A stretch of 64,000 nt of DNA from Rhodoferax bucti (GTDB taxonomy: Bacteria > Pseudomonadota > Gammaproteobacteria > Burkholderiales > Burkholderiaceae_C). The position numbers were made by a program, and so were the translations under genes. Every line of letters begins with the position of its first letter. The first letter of the stretch is position 1. The stretch spans positions 620,001-684,000 of the forward strand of contig NZ_VAHD01000003.1 of assembly GCF_005876985.1 (NCBI RefSeq), read 5' to 3'. The notes under the pieces are model-generated. The model did not search any database and was not told where the DNA came from. It saw only the letters and a list, made by a program, of their open reading frames with translations. Below, in pieces: positions 62,552 through 64,000 of this stretch.

Positions 62552-64000
62552 TCAGCGTCTTTTTTTCGCAGTCTTTTTAGCGGAGGGGCTCGGCTTTTCA
62601 GCGCGACCGCTGCGCGCCGAGCTGGCCGAACCGCGCTGCTGCCGCGCCTTGCCTTTGAACGGCGCGCCGCTGGCTGACTCCGGCTCAGCCCGGTTGGCGT
62701 AGTCCCCGCGACTGGACTTCGCTTCCCGGCCAGCGCCCTTTTCGGGCGGCAGTTTAGGGACCGCGCTGCCGCCTTCCTGCACCAAGCGGAAATCGATCTT
62801 GCGGCCGTCCAAATCAACGCGGCTTACCTGAATGCGGACCCGGGTACCGATCGCGTAACGAATGCCGGTGCGCTCACCACGAAGTTCCTGCCGAGCTTCA
62901 TCGAACCGGAAGTATTCACCGCCAAGCTCGGTGATGTGAACCAAGCCCTCCACGTACATGGCATCCAGCGTCACGAACAAGCCGAACGTGGTCGCAGACG
63001 ACACCACGCCGGAGTACTCTTCCCCCAAATGCTCGCGCATGTACTTGCACTTGAGCCAAGCCTCCACATCGCGGCTGGCCTCGTCAGCGCGGCGTTCGTT
63101 GGCGCTGCAGTGCAGGCCTGCTGCTTGCCAAGCCGTGCCCTCGGCATTGAGCTTCTTGGGTTTTGTCTCCGGATTGGCCACGCGGGAGGCCAGATTTTTC
63201 TCCAACCGGCGGGCAAGCTTGGCATGTGCCTCGCCCGGCGTGGGCAGCGCAGGAAGCTGGTATTTGCTTTTAGCCAGAATGGCCTTGATGACGCGATGCA
63301 CCAGCAAATCGGGATAACGGCGGATAGGGCTGGTGAAGTGGGTATAGGCATCAAACGCCAAGCCAAAGTGCCCGCTGTTCACCGGGGTGTAAATCGCCTG
63401 CGACATGGAGCGCAACAGCATGGAATGAATCTGCTGCGCATCCGGGCGGTCTTTGGTAGCTTCGGCGATGGCCTGGAACTCACCGGGCGCCGGCTTGTCG
63501 CTGATGCTCATGCCTATGCCACTGGCTTTCAAGTAGTTCCGCAGCATCTCCTGTTTTTCGGGCGTAGGGCCTTCATGCACGCGGAACAGGCCTTGATGCT
63601 TGTTCTGGGCAATGAAATCCGCGCTGCAGACGTTCGCCGCCAGCATGGCCTCTTCAATCAGACGGTGCGCGGTGTTGCGGGTGCGCGGCACGATCTTTTC
63701 AATGCGTCCGTTTTCATCACACACGATCTGCGTTTCGGTGGTCTCGAAATCTACAGCACCCCGTTTGTGGCGGGACTTGAGCAGTGCCTGGTACACCCCA
63801 TGCAAATTCAACAGATCCTGCACACGCTCCTTGCGCTTGCTGGCTTCAGGGCCACGCGTGTTGCCCAGAATTGCCGCCACTTCCGTGTAGGTAAAACGGG
63901 CATGGCTCCACATGACCGCAGGGTAAAACTGGTAGGCATCGACCTCACCATCTTCGGTCACAAACATGTCGCAGACCATGCACAGGCGTTCCACCTCCGG
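62552..64000 (-). CDS. rnr: Ribonuclease R, C-terminal part (start lies outside window)
   Basis: About 480 residues are visible and the frame is open to the window edge. RNB-domain segments are ERLCMVCDMFVTEDGEV, LIEEAMLAANVCSADFI, FRVHEGPTPEKQEMLRNYL, FDAYTHFTSPIRRYPDLLVHRVIKAIL and HCSANERRADEASRDVEAW. An S1 domain follows (GVVSSATTFGLFVTLDAMYVEGLVHITELGGEYFRFDE) and then a basic, low-complexity tail ending KKTAKKRR. It is a 3'-5' exoribonuclease for structured RNA. The catalytic Asp cluster would be outside the window. Confidence 0.95.
   Translation of the reverse strand, partial: PEVERLCMVCDMFVTEDGEVDAYQFYPAVMWSHARFTYTEVAAILGNTRGPEASKRKERVQDLLNLHGVYQALLKSRHKRGAVDFETTETQIVCDENGRIEKIVPRTRNTAHRLIEEAMLAANVCSADFIAQNKHQGLFRVHEGPTPEKQEMLRNYLKASGIGMSISDKPAPGEFQAIAEATKDRPDAQQIHSMLLRSMSQAIYTPVNSGHFGLAFDAYTHFTSPIRRYPDLLVHRVIKAILAKSKYQLPALPTPGEAHAKLARRLEKNLASRVANPETKPKKLNAEGTAWQAAGLHCSANERRADEASRDVEAWLKCKYMREHLGEEYSGVVSSATTFGLFVTLDAMYVEGLVHITELGGEYFRFDEARQELRGERTGIRYAIGTRVRIQVSRVDLDGRKIDFRLVQEGGSAVPKLPPEKGAGREAKSSRGDYANRAEPESASGAPFKGKARQQRGSASSARSGRAEKPSPSAKKTAKKRR

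Noticed and set aside
1..64000. CRISPR arrays, tRNA or rRNA genes, insertion sequences, prophage or integration sites
   Set aside because: I looked for spaced direct repeats, cloverleaf-like segments, transposase motifs and att-like duplications and saw none. The window is ordinary chromosomal backbone plus the ars operon.

Overview
The window looks like a chromosomal segment of a Burkholderiales bacterium, most likely family Comamonadaceae (Rhodoferax/Polaromonas/Curvibacter type). The reasons are: high GC; the gene orders trxA-rho-rpmE2, ftsH-folP-glmM, carA-leuE-carB and rpsB-tsf-pyrH-frr-uppS-cdsA-dxr-rseP-bamA-ompH-lpxD-fabZ-lpxA-lpxB-rnhB; and a dispersed small palindromic repeat that I associate with this family. 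The taxonomic call is inference from gene order and protein resemblance. I found no rRNA, tRNA, CRISPR, IS element or prophage. Coding density is very high, and no gene-free stretch exceeds about 270 bases.

Region 1 (1-5.2 kb): the start of an AddB-like PD-(D/E)XK nuclease (cut by the window edge), then trxA, rho and rpmE2, then a polytopic GT39-like membrane protein. Region 2 (5.2-20.4 kb) is a phosphate and polyphosphate island. pstSCAB-phoU-phoB-phoR form one minus-strand operon. A fasciclin lipoprotein is divergent from pstS, followed by an orphan substrate-binding protein, ppx, a c-di-GMP protein, a histone-H1-like protein with a ribbon-helix-helix-like C-terminus, sixA and ppk1. Convincing Pho boxes, each with a -10-like hexamer 10 nt downstream, precede pstS, the fasciclin gene and ppk1. 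Region 3 (20.4-23.2 kb) holds an OlsB-like GNAT acyltransferase, a PlcP-like metallophosphoesterase and a GT4 glycosyltransferase in overlapping order directly upstream of ppk1. This looks like a phosphate-starvation lipid-remodelling cassette.

Region 4 (23.3-29.5 kb) is an arsenic operon: arsR, LMW-PTP-type arsC, an arsenic-type aquaporin, glutaredoxin-type arsC, arsH, an unassigned ATP-grasp ligase resembling permuted (eukaryote-type) glutathione synthetase, and a full-length two-half arsA. There is no arsB, acr3 or arsD. The ligase is the best candidate here for an undescribed activity.

Region 5 (29.5-45.3 kb) contains two small hypothetical genes, a GNAT, glmM, folP, ftsH, rlmE, yhbY, a DUF4149-like protein, greA, carB, leuE, carA, a SpoU methyltransferase, rnhB and lpxB. 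Region 6 (45.3-57.7 kb) is the envelope biogenesis and translation cluster, read right to left from rpsB to lpxB. Region 7 (57.9-64 kb) holds a DadA-like oxidoreductase, an HDOD protein, an MBL-fold hydrolase, bifunctional nnr and the C-terminal part of rnr.

The most striking cross-cutting observation is a family of about 50-60 bp palindromic repeats (at least eight copies). Some lie between genes as hairpins, two supply the TAG stop codon of the preceding gene, and up to four lie inside protein-coding genes. The in-gene copies are all in the same orientation and reading frame, adding a related peptide (L-x-P-...-A-R-x-A-...) to otherwise unrelated proteins.
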